From contig NC_086367.1 of NCBI RefSeq assembly GCF_036324505.1, forward strand, positions 21,925,078-21,989,077: a stretch of DNA of 64,000 bases. Reading direction: 5' to 3'. How positions within the stretch are numbered: the first letter of the stretch is position 1; every line of letters begins with the position of its first letter. The DNA comes from Eleginops maclovinus (Eukaryota; Chordata; Actinopteri; Perciformes; Eleginopidae). Of this stretch, positions 24,481 to 37,563 are shown piece after piece. The position numbers were made by a program, and so were the translations under genes. The notes below the pieces were generated by a model. The model was not told where the DNA came from. It saw only the letters and a program-made list of their open reading frames with translations, and did not search any database.

Positions 24481-25062
24481 AGTCCACCCACCATCCCCCA
24501 TGTTTGTGTGTTTGTGTGTGTGTGAGAGGTTCCAATGTGTAGCACATGATACGGTTCAAGGTTCAGGGTTATCCAGCTCCTCTCTGGAGAATAGACTGCT
24601 CTAACCCCTAGACAGACACACACACACACACACACACGCACACACACATGCACTTGAGTAGAGGTAATGATGTCGCATTTGTGTTCATCTCCCATTTTCT
24701 CTTAAATCTGGAGCAGGTGGAGCTGTGTGAATACAGCAATTAAGGCCTAATTTAGCAGGATTGTTCTGCCCTGTGTGTCTAAAACATATATTATTGTTTC
24801 TACTTTTTATCAGAAAGCAGGTTATTTATTCTCTCATGTTGTCTTGATCTCATTAATCACCTGTCTATTCTTATGATGAACGGTTTCCTTGGTGCATATC
24901 TAACATATAGGACTAGATGCCAATGTCAGCCTAGCTTGTTGTTAGCTTAGCCGCCTACCTAGCTAACGTTAGCTCCTGTTGTTATTGGTTTAGCATGCTG
25001 CAGTGTTGGTCTATTATTCTATCTGTGTTATCGGTCTTTCGAGGAAACTGTGTGTCTTTTGA

Positions 25063-25064
<2 letters not shown>

Positions 25065-25101
<37 letters not shown>
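25065..25101. repeat. (GT)n microsatellite, short
   Basis: About 18 uninterrupted GT units in intergenic DNA. Confidence 0.95.
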
Positions 25102-25102
<1 letters not shown>

Positions 25103-27692
25103 AGATATCCTCTTTATGTTACGACAGATCATCTGGGATGTGGTTTTGCTTCCACTAGCAATATTTTAATGGACTTCTGCTCCCATTGACAGAGAGAGAC
25201 AGGAGACATCAAGTTATTTATTTTTCTCATTTGTGATCCCCTCCTTGCAAATGCATCCTCTTTTATTTTTGACTACGCTGTCCTTCAACTGGATCTTTGT
25301 TCTTCCTCTTTTCTTTTGTTCTATCCTCTTTTTTACTCCCTAATCTACCTCCTCCTCTTGACTCTCTTCTACTCTGTCTCCTTTCCTCTCGTATCCTAAA
25401 ATCTTTCTCCAACCATTTCTTAATTTCTATGTCATCCTCTCTTTTCCTCATCTTCTCTCCTTCCTTTTCGTTTATAGCTCCGTTCTCATCTCCTTTTTCT
25501 CCTCTTCTCCTCTGTCTTTCCCCTCCTGGCTGCCTCTATAGTTTCTTTTCTCTCTTCCTCCTCTCCTCTCCCAGTATCGATATCATCTGCTGAGACCTCG
25601 GGGTGTGGCAGTGAACACGCAGTCCTTTTTTTCTTCTTCTAATGGTCGCTTTACAACACAACCACAACATCAAACCAGCAATTTAGTCATTAACATGTAA
25701 ACCTAATTAACTAAACCTAATTGTTTAGTTTTAAAGAATCAATTCCATTTGAATAAAATGAATAAAGGCCACAGCAACTAGGCAAGTTTGGGGTTTCAGT
25801 TTGCTTCCTCTCACTGAGTAAGTCAGATGATGAGTTCAAATGAATACTGTCACCCAGTTTTTACTTGGATTATTAAAAGGTGTTATATCAGGAAATTAAG
25901 GGAAAGCTTGCTACTTGAAAAGACTGCACCGAAGTCCCAGAAAAACCTCAAATTGTGTCTTAGAAATAAAAAGTATTTAATGCGCCGTTGTAGCTGCGTG
26001 TTTGATCCTCAATGTGCTGAAATTGGGATTTTCTGGCTCCAATTCTGACAAAGGTTTTTCTGTAAGAAAGGAAATAAATAGGTAATGTAATCCCCATTCA
26101 AACCCAAATGCAACTTCATGCTTATATGATATAGGGAGATTTCTAATATGCCTCGAATGCATGTGGCTTTGTATCTCTAAAAGTTGAAATAGAAATGCAT
26201 CCAAGTTGGATCAGCCAGTCCCTGTCTGTGAGAGAGGCAGCGAGGCCATGTGACAACTATATTATTGAACACACACATCGACCAGTTATTTGTGAAATGC
26301 AGCAGGCCGGTCTGTTCAGTCCATCAGTTTGGTGATGCTCAGGGTGGAGAATTGTGGATTGAATTCATGTTGCTTTTTAATTCTTGACATCTGGGCCGAT
26401 CAGCTGTTTCCTTTCCTGCAAAGACTCTTTTGACCCATGTGACGACAAAGCTTTGCTAACTAGTTGCAAACTTTGCAAACGACGTGATTAAGTGAACTGA
26501 TTAATCTCTTACTTGAATTGACAAGAGCTACATTTGCTGTACAGCTCTGTATATATTACTGTCAGAGCATATTGCTAAATGCACCAGTAGAGCTGGACCC
26601 ATTAAACAGTATTGTTTTTGGGCTGACTTAAAAACACAATTTCCTGCTCCTCTGAGGAGAGAGGCTATTTATAACATGCATGTTGGCGGAGCAACAGAAC
26701 ATCTCTGATGCTTCCCGAAGACAGAAACCCTAATTATTGGAAAAGCCTGAAAATGTGGATGGAGTTATCCCTCCATCTTTGACTTTCCCCGACTCTTTCT
26801 GACTCTCTTTACTCTGCTTTATTCATGTCTTATAGTCTCTATTAATTAAGATATTTTTGTTTTAGCAACTCTTGTGTGCTGCAAAAGTATTAGGTGTTAT
26901 GATTAGAATCAAGACGTAGTGCAACAGTCTTTAAAAAGCCAAGATAACAATTAAAATAAGCTAAATTTGTATTAAATGGGTATAAAATACACGTAAAAAA
27001 GGCAGATTGAAGTGTAAATATGAGTGAATGTTTTGTTTATGAAAGGCAACAGCAAACAGAAACGTCTTCAGCCTGGATGTTAATGCTATAGTCGGTTCGG
27101 ATATGCTGTGTAATATTATCCATAATTACTGGAGGAAAGAAACATGGCCTCCACACAGTAATGGTTTGCTCTGGTCGCTGTGGGAATCCGGACCTCGAGA
27201 GTGAAGAAGGATAACATAATGTAATGTAATCTGCCGGCACACGAGTGCAGAGGAATGGATCTAATAGTGGTTCTATTAAGGCGTCAACTTTAAACACATT
27301 TAGGGTTGTAATTGATTATTTTATTAGGTATTGATGCATTTCAGAAGCTTTGATCAAACTTAGAGTCAGAAAGTAATCAAAACCTCATAGAAGTTTACAT
27401 TTTCACGTCACATCCTTTTCTTAAACTTAAATTAAGAAAAATTATTATCAGAGAAAAAGGGTTTTTCTTCGGTTTGATTTGGAAAAAGTTAGTCTAGTTC
27501 ATGTCTAGCTAACACCTCGTAATAACACACACAAGTAAAACCTTAACCAGGGTTTAATTTGCCCTTCAAATCAGACTCCAGTCCTCTGATTTCAATCCTT
27601 TATAGCAGATCATTCTCCATGTTTTACTTGCTTCCCATTTTGGTTACACTTTTGCATCGGTCTCTATGTTGCAGGCGAGGCTGATGCTGCTG

Positions 27693-27694
<2 letters not shown>

Positions 27695-27757
<63 letters not shown>
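27695..27757. repeat. (CA)n microsatellite, 63 bp
   Basis: Uninterrupted CA run. Two more CA blocks follow within 500 bp (27943-27979 and 28067-28224). Confidence 0.97.
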
Positions 27758-27759
<2 letters not shown>

Positions 27760-28066
27760 CTAAGTTTGATTAAATATATCTTCTTTTACCTCTGCTGCTA
27801 ATTTCCGCTGTATTCTGTATTCAGGAACAAGATACAGAGAGAGGGAAAGATTAACGACCTGAAACAGAGGATCCTCCGACACATCTTCCTCCCCTGTGAT
27901 ACATTATTCATACTGGGGCTGGGCTGGAGGACCCCTGAGACCCCCACACACACACACACTGACACACACACACACACACCCTGTTATCCTCCCTTTTAGT
28001 GTATCTGGTGGCTGTATTTTATTCCTCCACATCGACCTCTCCACTATTTATTTTTAAGCCGCAGCG

Positions 28067-28228
<162 letters not shown>

Positions 28229-29121
28229 TCTCTCACTCTCTTTGACTTTCACAGTAACACACAGCGTTTGGTTTGCTGTTAATTATTTATAACATTCGGT
28301 TGGCTCAGAGCTCGGTTCACCCCGAGTGTTGTCTGCAGGTGAGGCGCGGCTGAGGGTGTGGCTAAGGGGAGAGCTAGCTGTGTAGCATCAGCACAGGAGG
28401 ACGTGAAGCATCTTATTCTTATATTACTTACATAACACCTGTTATATTTTGAGTCTGCAGCGGTAAAAGTAATCTTTATGTAGCTCATGATGGACACTTG
28501 TGATATAATATATGGCATTTTGAGGGAGAAACAGTTGCTTATTTTATCCGCAAATGCATTTAATTATAGCTTTAGCCATCCGCACTGAAGGACAATACCT
28601 TACTTTATATTATCAATTCAAAGATTTGAGACAAAATGAATCCCTGATGGGAACACCACCAACTAAACACATGTATCACTCTTTAAAGGAATACAATTGC
28701 ACATTTAAGCTCACATTTATTGGACATTTGAAGATCCAGCAGTATCTCGATTGAAGTGAAGGAAACTCTTTTTGCTTCAGTCTGTCGCTCTGTGATTTCA
28801 GCTGATAAAACAGCTGCTGTTTTACATAAAAAAAGTCCCCCAGTGAGGCTTTAATCTGAGCTTTAATCTCACAAAAGACAGATGATTCAGATGCTGTGTA
28901 ATCTGTCTCCTGTCTGACTGCTGATTCACAAACAGCCGGCGAGCTTTGAGTCATCAGTGAGGATTAGACGTCAGAGACGGTGTTGAACAAGATGATTTCT
29001 GTAGCGTGTGCGTGCTCTGAAACTGAGCTCACACAGATTTAAGGAGATCTGTATATGTTTAAAATAATCTGGGACTGAACCGTAACCGAAGAGGTCACAG
29101 TAAGAGACCTAAAAGTATTTC

Positions 29122-29342
29122 CTGGGACATGTCTCCATGCTTTAATGTTCAAAAAGCTCTTTATTTTTCTCATACTGCAACTCCTCTTTTACCCTCTGTC
29201 TGAAACCAGAGTCCTGTCTGCTCTGATTGGTTAGCTGGCCGGCTCTGTTGTGATTGGGCAACCTCTTAGAGATTTCCCGCCCCTTTAGCTTATCATGTAC
29301 GATGTGTTGGAGCGCAATATGTTCCTGAGACCTATGAAACAC
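29122..29342 (-). mobile_element. MITE family 1, reverse copy
   Basis: Reverse-oriented copy containing ACCCTCTGTCTGAAACCAG, CTCTGATTGGTTAGCTGGCC and ATCATGTACGATGTGTTGG. It begins at ACATGTCTCCATGCTTTAAT and is truncated near the CAATAG/TTCCTGAGACC point. Confidence 0.7.
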
Positions 29343-32300
29343 AATGACAGAGCTTCTTTAAGTTGTTTTGTTGAATGATTTGTGAAGGACATAAAACACA
29401 GAATGATTTATGATCTGTAATACTGTGTAAATGTTTGTGTATGCATGTGCTGTACTGCTCTCACGTGTCGAGCCTGCGTCCCTGTTGGCATCCCGGCAGG
29501 AAAATGACCTATTTACAGTCTAATTAAGTCATGAACACACAGCTCTGTTGTATCGGTATGGAGGGAGGTGGGAGCTAGCAGTATACCAGGTCCTAAATCT
29601 CAATTAGAGATTTTGAAGTCATTCATATATCACCAGAAAACCCTCAACGTTAGAAGTGTAAAACCGCTGGAAAACCAACTCAAAAACATTGAAACTTGTC
29701 TGGTTTTAAAACTGATCAAGAAAAAACACACTAACTTAATACAGAATTTGATAAAGACTGTTTTATTCCTTGCCCAATATTTCCCCAGACTTTCCTTCGA
29801 ATAAAGGATGTAACTTCTTTAAAAAACTCCAATTAAGTCTTCAATCAGTCCACAGCAGGTTGGACGAACATGTTAAAAGTAAAGTATGTCTACAGGAAAG
29901 TGCAATTAAGTTTTTGCACTGCAGAAAAGTCATTCTAGCTGGGAACAATTAAGCTATTTACTCCTGATTACAGAACACATATACTAGTGGTTAACAGGGA
30001 AAATGCAGGGTGAGGAATCTCAATCTATACATTAGTTTAAAGACATGATTCATTAAGTTGTGTGTGACTCACATCGACCTAAAACTACTGTTAAATTACA
30101 GTAATGATCCCAGGGGCATTATGGGAAACTGATTCAGAAATCAATAATCTTCATCGGCTCGTTAAGGCTGCAGATGAAGAGGAGTATTGATCCGAGTCAT
30201 GTCATCACCATAAGCGCTGTCATAGTTTTATGTCGTCATTCTGATCACCACCTCTTTTTAGTCTCCTTATTTCCTCCTCTTCCCTCAACTTTCTCCATCC
30301 TTCCTCTCTTTGGTCATGTGACTGGTGATGATGTCATGGTGATGATGTCACGTTTGTCTAAGCCCGCTGACATCATTCGGACACGCCTCGGACAGGAATT
30401 GCTTCACATGTAAAAGGTTTTAGGGAAGAGGAGTGTATAGAGGAGATGTTTATAGAGGAGACTTGCTTTTTTAAAGGATTGAGATTAAATAAAGGAATAA
30501 GAGAAGAAGAAGTATGCATATCACTTTGATAAATAAGTGCACTGGTACGAGAGAAACAGTAAAGCATCATGACAGAAACAAACACACATTTGCTATAAAT
30601 TCAGTTTGTTTTCCCGTGAAATGATATAATGGTTTTACAAGCTAATTGGAGACATGTTGTTCTTCTCCTGTTTGGATCAATCCGAGCAGTTTCTCACATT
30701 GGACATCATTGAGACACTTTAACGATGTGTCTGAACACCAGCAGAGGGTTGTAGCTTTCCCACCAACCATTACAGAAATAGCTCTTCTAATAGGATTCTT
30801 TAAAATGTCCCCAGGGTGTAACACTGTTTGTCCAAATATGCTTTGCAACATATCATTACCCTAGAAGTACTCCCACTCATGTTCTGTTTTAATATCGGCA
30901 TGCTCTTCTATACCTTTAATATGTCTGAGTTACATATCATCTAAAACTATTCCAGACAGGGATTCATGTCGGTCATGCTTTCCTTGTTGTCTGAAGTAGA
31001 AACTACGTTATTAATTCTTGAGGAATTGTTTTGATTGTTCCTCTTGCTGTGGGTGAAAGGATGATTCACTACCATACCTCCATTGTTAATGACAACAGAG
31101 AAGTGGTTTGGTTTTATCTTTGTTGTGTTTCTGTTGCTATCGTGTGTAAATGTGTGTGTATAGCTAGTGAAAAGGCAGAGGAGATAGATCAGACTCTTAT
31201 TCTTAAGGACACTAGAGGGGTCAGCTTATACTTCAATTGAAATTTAAAGCTCCCCTCACTACTATGGGTCTCCAGTGCTAACCCACGTAGAGTAATGGTG
31301 TCAGGGCTAATTGGAAAGATTCAAACCCAGTGTCTGGACACATTTATATTCCAGTTACAGCCTCGTCCTCACCCCTGGTCTCTGTTCACCTGGTCTGAAC
31401 CTGCTCTCCTTCTTTGGGGCAGGTTGAGTCTATCGCTGCTTTTTGTTCTGCTGATCCACTGACATGGTTTCTGTGCCTCACCGCTGCTAATGCTGATCAA
31501 TACAGAGCCTGACTCACCAGCACTGCAACACACTGCTGCTGCTGCTGGGTCAGTGAGTGTGTGTGAGTGTGTGTGGGTGAGTGTGGGTGGGTGTGTGTGT
31601 AGTACAGAGAGAAAGAGAGGTAAAATGGTATTACAGTCAACACTCTTTTTTGAAGGCGTGGGAATAATTTGCCTTTGCTATTCTTGTTTTTAAACTCAGT
31701 AAATAATAGAGAGCGTTTTTATGTACACAGATCTGAGAGATGTTGACAGGAAGGTTGTACCTTTTTCAAACCAACAACAACCACTTTTATATTGTGAATG
31801 TTACGTCTTTATTTTGCCACACCACACGGACTCAACTATGGTGGATCTATTCAATTTAAATTCCATTTCATTTTGAAGATGTTTTATTAATTGAAAATAA
31901 ATAATAGAAATAAATATATAATTTAAACTAAATAAGAACTGAAAGGAGTTTAAATGTATTGAAATGAAATTATATTTATAGTTTCCCTTCATTTCTTTAC
32001 CTTTTTAATTGAAACAGTGCAAAGTAATGGTAGTGATCATCTACTACTACTTTTTTAAATTATGTTTTTATGTGAGTTTTAAAGTTCAGCTGGAATCTGT
32101 AGACGGGCTGAACGGGGAGCTGGATGCATATTTTATTCAGAGAGATAAAAAGAGAGTATGAATAAAACCTTTTATTTGTATGCGTCGGCCGCTGCTTAAA
32201 AGGATTCAGAGCTACAGCTGAGATGAAGGGGAGGATACACACACTCACACACACACACACACATTCATAACAGTGTGTGTGCAGTGCCATGCTGTGTCAG

Positions 32301-33405
32301 CCATGTCTGAGAGACAGAGAGAGGATAACAGGGGAGAGAGAAAGTGTGAGAAAGTAGAAACTGGGAAACAGTAAAGAGAGAGAGGCTTTTTTCGTCACCC
32401 AACCACATATAGAACAATGTGGATTACTCCGTCTGCCTTTAAGAAACATGGGTTTATCATGTCTTTAAACACCGGGACTCGTGGAGAGGTACCATGTGAA
32501 TGTGTGTGTTCTTTAATCAGATTTTTCTGGATTTATTTTGCACATCCCTCTTAATGTCTACAGCCATGCTAACAGTGTCAGGCTTGTCCATATGACTACA
32601 TGCTAATTGACAATGCTAACATGCTGCTGATTAACACCAGGTTTACCATGCTACTTTACCGTGTGAACATGCTAATATTAGCTTATTAGCAATCAAATAA
32701 AAATGACAACTGACTGATGGAAATGTCATTAGTACTGCAGGTATGTTGTCATAAACCAAAGCATTAAGACTTCATGTTTGTACTTTTTCATTGCATTGCT
32801 CTTTATTTGAACAGAGATACCATTTGCAGTAGTCTCTGTTTTGTCATGTTAGCATTATTTCATTTAAACCTGACACTTGTTGCTAAGACATTTCAAAATA
32901 AAAGCCCCCCAGTGGCACAAATGGTATCATATCAGCTGGGGTTTTAATGAAAGCTACAAATCTCGGAGCCACAGTCAGATTTCGTGGAAAAACAAGATCG
33001 TTAAAAACCTTAAATGTTTTTATGGTGGGACATAATTTACCAGAGAGCTATTTCGTGTAATTTCCTGGTTCTAGTCTAAACTCTATGTTAAGCATGTCAG
33101 ATTTGGTCTTCTGTTGTATTTAGTACTCTCCTGTAGATACAGAAAGGAAGACTTGTACAGTATGAGTTCAGTACGTTGTGCTCAGAGGCTCGGAAAGCAA
33201 GTTTCACTCCAACAATAACAACAATAATGATGAAACTACAGTCTGTAAATGAATTCACTCCAAAAATCACTTTAATGAATCAGGTCATTCTCAGGTGTGT
33301 TTTCATCCAATCATTGCACAGCACACAAATATATGTAGTTTACTAATCACCGAAAATATCTGAAGACAAACTGCTCTCCAGAATGATTCATTAGCAGAGC
33401 AGGAT

Positions 33406-33863
33406 ATAATTATGTTACTGGTTTATAAAGCACTTAATGGTTTGGCACATATCTCAGCAAGCCTTGAGATCCTCCTCATCCGGCTTTTTAAATATCCCTA
33501 AATTCCCCCACAATAAGATGGGCGATGGCTTTGATCTGCTACGCTCCTAAACTGTGGAAATCAATAAGTTTACATCGCTATTATTTTATTATGAATACAT
33601 GATTATTTGATAGGTTTTTATATATTTAGTTGTATTGATTTATTTTGTCTTTTGTCTGCCTTTTTTTAACGAGAGGAGTCGTTATCTAATTTGTTGTTTT
33701 TATTATCATACCTTTTACCTCCTTGTGTCTTAACACGTTGAATCACTATGTTGCTGCAGGTGTCTTAACATCTGATCTGAGAGGAATTTATCGTTGTTGA
33801 TTTAAATGTGAGCTGCACCTGCTGTAAAAAAGTGTAATAAAAACAAAACTTTATTATTATTAT
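33406..33863 (+). mobile_element. Decayed L2-type LINE 3' end
   Basis: One frame reads MLLVYKALNGLA near 33412, the next LRSSSSGFLNIP, and later YAPKLWKSI. In this order the fragments match the C-terminal part of fish L2/Maui-type ORF2 (VYKALNGLAP, LRSS, YAPKLWNSLP). Frameshifts and stops break it. It ends with AATAAAAACAAAACTTTATT and a (TTA)n tail at about 33850-33863. Confidence 0.65.
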
Positions 33864-34156
33864 CTTATTATATTGCCTGTCTAATAAACGCTCTTTGTAT
33901 TCAACTAATAAAAGAGACTTCAGCAGAGGAAATAGAAACCCTGAACTGAATTTTGTTGAATTGAGAAAATCTTAGGAGCTCTAACAACAGATCTTTCTGT
34001 AAATCTATTAAACTACACCAAACAAATAGTTAAATATATACATTTTTGTCTGCTGTTTCATTAATGTTTTAAAGCTAAACTTCTCACATCAAATCTATCC
34101 CTGGGAAAATCCCTTATGGATTCCTCAGCAGATTTGGATCTTGAAGGAGGTCTTAA

Positions 34157-35155
34157 TTATTCTCTAAGTATTCCATCCAAATATTCATATGCGGGAGTAT
34201 ACAGCCTGGACTTCAATTCAATCTTGATTGCATTATTGTTGCCAAAGCTTCTTTCCATTCTCGGAAGGCGCAAGATCGGTTCTGGATTTGTTCTTGAATT
34301 TTGGATTGCTTTCTTCATTTTGTCCAAGACTGCGTAGGGCAGGTTGTCCAGGTGTTTGGTCGTATCTATCAGACCTCCATTGATCGGCTGTGGATCTTTC
34401 CACTTGACACCATTGACTACTTCAGCTGCAGTCTTGTAGTTCTGCAGGAATGACAGATTCTCAGTGTTCAGCACTTCCTCTGTGGCTCTGACTGTTTTTG
34501 AAAGAGCTGCTATGTCTCGGCTCAGATCCTCACTCCTCCTCTTCATGACCAGGCTCTTGTTTTTCTTTTCCTCCATCAGTGCAAGGATTCTTGCTTTCTG
34601 TTCTTCTTGGAGTAACTTCTGAAGCATCGAGAACTCTGCATTGATCTGTCTCTCCGCGTCTTTAGCCTGAACTTCGATGTCCTTGGCGGTCTGATCAAAG
34701 TTTCCTTTAATGTCATTGAAGACATCCAGTTTTGCTTGTAGGGGCTTCACGTGTTCTCGTAGATCCTCTCTGTAAACCGGTGCAATTTCAGCTATGGGAC
34801 TAAATCTGTGGTTGTTGTGAAGACTTGAATGCAGACAGATCACACACACCGGCTGCTGATGGTCCTCACAGAAGAGCTTGAGCTCCTCAGAGTGCAGACT
34901 GCAGAACACTGCTGGGCGTTTCTCCTGGGTTTCCCGCAGTAACGCTTCACACAAGTTCTTCAGTGCCAAGTTACAGGGTGGATCAAATTGTTGGGATGGT
35001 GTGTTACATAAAGGGCACCTGTGGTTTGATCCCTGTGTCCACCACTGATGCCAGCAGGCTTTGCAGAAAGTGTGGCTGCACGACAGGATGACAGGGTTTT
35101 TAAAGATGTCATGGCACACAGGACACCGGAGATCCTCTTTTGGCCGAGAAGCCAT
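34157..35155 (-). CDS. TRIM-type RING/B-box/coiled-coil protein, intron-free, no SPRY domain
   Basis: A 332-residue protein of the fish TRIM35-like / nuclear factor 7-like group, probably an E3 ubiquitin ligase of cytosol or nucleus. The RING finger spans residues 11-50 with all ligands (C11, C14, C26, H28, C31, C34, C47, C50). The B-box spans about 86-117 (C86, H89, C97, H100, C105, C108, H114, H117). A charged helical coiled coil follows to about 245, and then a GGLIDTTKHLDNLPYAVLDK segment that in relatives precedes the SPRY domain. Here the frame ends about 70 residues later without SPRY. Relatives usually have several introns over this stretch, so an uninterrupted frame suggests a retrocopy. 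The start is MASRPKED, with a family-like N-terminus and purine-rich context (CGCAAATGG). The only AATAAA I see downstream on this strand belongs to the LINE tail near 33850. Confidence 0.85.
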   Translation of the reverse strand: MASRPKEDLRCPVCHDIFKNPVILSCSHTFCKACWHQWWTQGSNHRCPLCNTPSQQFDPPCNLALKNLCEALLRETQEKRPAVFCSLHSEELKLFCEDHQQPVCVICLHSSLHNNHRFSPIAEIAPVYREDLREHVKPLQAKLDVFNDIKGNFDQTAKDIEVQAKDAERQINAEFSMLQKLLQEEQKARILALMEEKKNKSLVMKRRSEDLSRDIAALSKTVRATEEVLNTENLSFLQNYKTAAEVVNGVKWKDPQPINGGLIDTTKHLDNLPYAVLDKMKKAIQNSRTNPEPILRLPRMERSFGNNNAIKIELKSRLYTPAYEYLDGILRE

Positions 35156-36610
35156 TTGCGCTCGTCGAGGGAAGCTGCCAACACCCGCTTCCTCAGAATA
35201 AAGAGTCCAGTCGGTCTTGCTTTTACTCCAGAAAGTGTTCAGAAAGTCTTCATTTCAGCCGATGAGTGTCTCCTGTGTTCCCTCCTGTCGCTGCTCTCTC
35301 TGTGTGTGGCTCTTGTATGTTTGCTCTTTACTTTTCAAAGGATTTAAAGATTGTGTTTCCTTGTTTGTCTCATGCTATTCTGGTAAGAGATCATTCCCGA
35401 GCCATAATACCTGAAACATGAACTGTTATAAAGCTGGGGCGTGTGCTATAATTAGTTTTGGTCCCTGCTGATGTTGCTCCGATGGTCATTACTGTTCTCT
35501 TATCTGTTTTTAATGTGACCATAATGGACCAAAGGCTAGTTATATGCAGTTTAGGTTTCTGGAAAGTCGTATAAACTGAGTGTGAAAGTTCAGCCAGGTT
35601 TTTTTTATTTTATATTTACAACGAAATCCACCTTTTCACAAGTAATTCAACGTATTTAAACACTTACAGCCGAGCTTACTATCCACATTTTACTCCAGCG
35701 ATTCAACATCACACGATTCAAACTCACCGAGGATAGTTTGTAGGAACAAAGGATCTTATTTGGTCCTCTTCTTTCTATTCATTTCTATATTTAGGCTTCT
35801 TTGTCAAAACCTGGCACTTAAATAAACCAAAACACAACAAGTGGTAGGATATTTTGCTATATAAGCAGCAGTTAATGGAGCCTTAGTAGTCTTGGTACTA
35901 CCCCGCATCTCAATTTGACTTCTCATTTATTTTCAACTTGTGCAATAAATACACAAACATAACAGATGATAAATAGTGCAGGAAGAGGCAAAACAACTGT
36001 GCTTCTTTGTAGCATCCACCTTTAATAATGTTGAGCTCAGAAAAACACAATATCAATAAACAAACAAAAGTAATGGCAAACTTAGATCTACTACAATGAT
36101 CCATAGAGGTGCAGTATTAAGTTATGTTTGATACGCCATAAAGGTGTCCTCAGACTTACTGGAAGTGACTTGATTGATTTATAAAGTCAATGCAAAGATG
36201 TGTATCAGATTGAATGTTGAACTACTCGTACAAAGGTGGAGTTTATTGCTTAAAATGCTGAGTGTACACATTTCACGATCAGTTTATGCGACGCGTATAA
36301 AACTGCATGTGCTCTTGGCAGCTTATGATGTCATTAAAACCAAATAAGATGCAATTTTTAGTTTGGATGAAATAAACAAACTCAGCGGACACTGTGTAAC
36401 ATCTTTCCACTTCATAAAGTCTCCTGACCAATAGGAAGTCAGCAGGAGTGAGTGATGAGCCAATTACAGAGCTGGAGTAGTGTCTGACCTTTCAGTCTAA
36501 TATCTGATGTTCCACTGAGGAAATTACCAAAGATATACATCTCAGCGTGAGCTTTACATGCAGCAGCTGAAGTCCCACCCAAACACACACAGATAAGAGA
36601 GAGAAAGATA
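35156..36610. other. Spacer between TRIM gene and akap6 start exon
   Basis: The segment just right of the TRIM start (to about 35350) would be its 5' leader on the minus strand. The remainder is AT-rich without coding signal and holds no recognised RNA gene. Confidence 0.5.
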
Positions 36611-36744
36611 GGTACTTTATTAATCCCAAATTGGGAAATCAACACAGGCATTTTAGACTTTGCAGACCATTTACATGCACTAAAACCTATATAACACACT
36701 ACAGGGGAGGAAACCCCCCAAAAAGCAGAATAGGGTCCCTTTAA
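36611..36744 (-). mobile_element. LINE tail fragment joined to MITE family 1 end
   Basis: GGTACTTTATTAATCCCAAA (36611-36630) is a short non-LTR-type end. From 36645 the sequence is the terminal 100 bp of the MITE family (TTTACATGCACTAAAACCTA, AACACACTACAGG), ending AATAGGGTCCCTTTAA. The TTAA lies at 36741-36744. This compound remnant sits 100 bp before the akap6 acceptor. Confidence 0.55.
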
Positions 36745-36844
36745 TCCTCCCTCTGCCTTTCTTTTCTTGTCTTCTTTATGCTCCTTCCCTCTCTGACCCT
36801 CTGAATTCCTTATTTACGTTTACAAACTCTCTTTCTCTCCTCAG

Positions 36845-36907
36845 CTTTCTCCATTGAGGCTCGTCCACCATCTTTAGAAACCCTGTACTTCTTCTCTCTC
36901 TGACACC
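36845..36907 (+). other. akap6: akap6 5' UTR part of first coding exon
   Basis: A long pyrimidine tract and CTCCTCAG end at 36844, a strong acceptor, so the start-codon exon is not the first exon and a non-coding exon must lie upstream. The 63-base leader runs to GACACC before the ATG. Confidence 0.65.
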
Positions 36908-37152
36908 ATGAGCATCGCAGCGCTCTCCCCCATCGCCCCTGAGCCTCCGTCCCCCATGATCACCTCAGTCACCCCGACCATGGACCCCGACACCTCCACC
37001 ACCTCCCCCTCTGCTGCCTTCACCCCCGCCCCTCTCAGCCTGGAGGCGGAGCATCAGTCCCAGGAGGATGGGGGCTCCTCACCTGGCCTGGGCCCCAGCA
37101 GAGGCGGCCTCACTGGGGGAGGACCTTACCTGGGGCGGGACTCCTCCCATAG
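36908..37152 (+). CDS. akap6: akap6 exon: start codon, Pro/Ser/Thr-rich N-terminus
   Basis: This is the first coding exon of A-kinase anchoring protein 6 (mAKAP), a large scaffold that, in mammals, holds PKA, phosphodiesterase, adenylyl cyclase, calcineurin and kinases at the nuclear envelope of muscle and neurons. The ATG sits in a CACCATGA context after an in-frame leader. Residues 1-81 are rich in proline, serine and threonine (SPIAPEPPSPMITSVTPTMD) and have no recognisable domain. They are about 30 residues longer than the mammalian N-terminus as I recall it. The donor gtaaat starts at 37153. The exon ends two bases into a codon that the next exon completes. The nine akap6 exons here sum to 2151 nt (717 codons), all phases agreeing and no stop. 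Confidence 0.9.
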
Positions 37153-37563
37153 GTAAATATCAGCCATGATGATGACAACTCAACTCTTATATGTTTTGGG
37201 CTTGTTGTTTTTTTTATTTGTCGAATATTGTGAAGGAGAATCTGACATTTATACAAATCTAAATTTAGAAAAGAAGTCCGAACTTTTAGGAAAAAGTGAA
37301 CATTTTAAAAAAAGAATCATAAATTGTTAGAAATTGAAACTTAGAGAGAAATTCCAACATTTGAAAAAAAATAAAAGTCTGATCTTTTAGGAGAAAAGTG
37401 ATAATTTTGAAGAAAAAATCAGAAATTCAAATTTGGAAAAAAAAATCGGAAGTTTGGAAAGAAAATTAAAAGGAAATCAAATTGAATTATAAATAGAAAA
37501 TGACTGAAGTGTGTAGTTTGAAATCTTCGCCTCTGTCTCACATGCATTATGTGTTGTTTCCAG
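37153..37563 (+). other. akap6 intron with degenerate A-rich repeats
   Basis: A 411-bp intron. Between 37230 and 37500 it consists of drifting units such as AAAAGTCTGATCTTTTAGGA and GAAGTCCGAACTTTTAGGA separated by A-runs. There is no gene. Confidence 0.75.
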
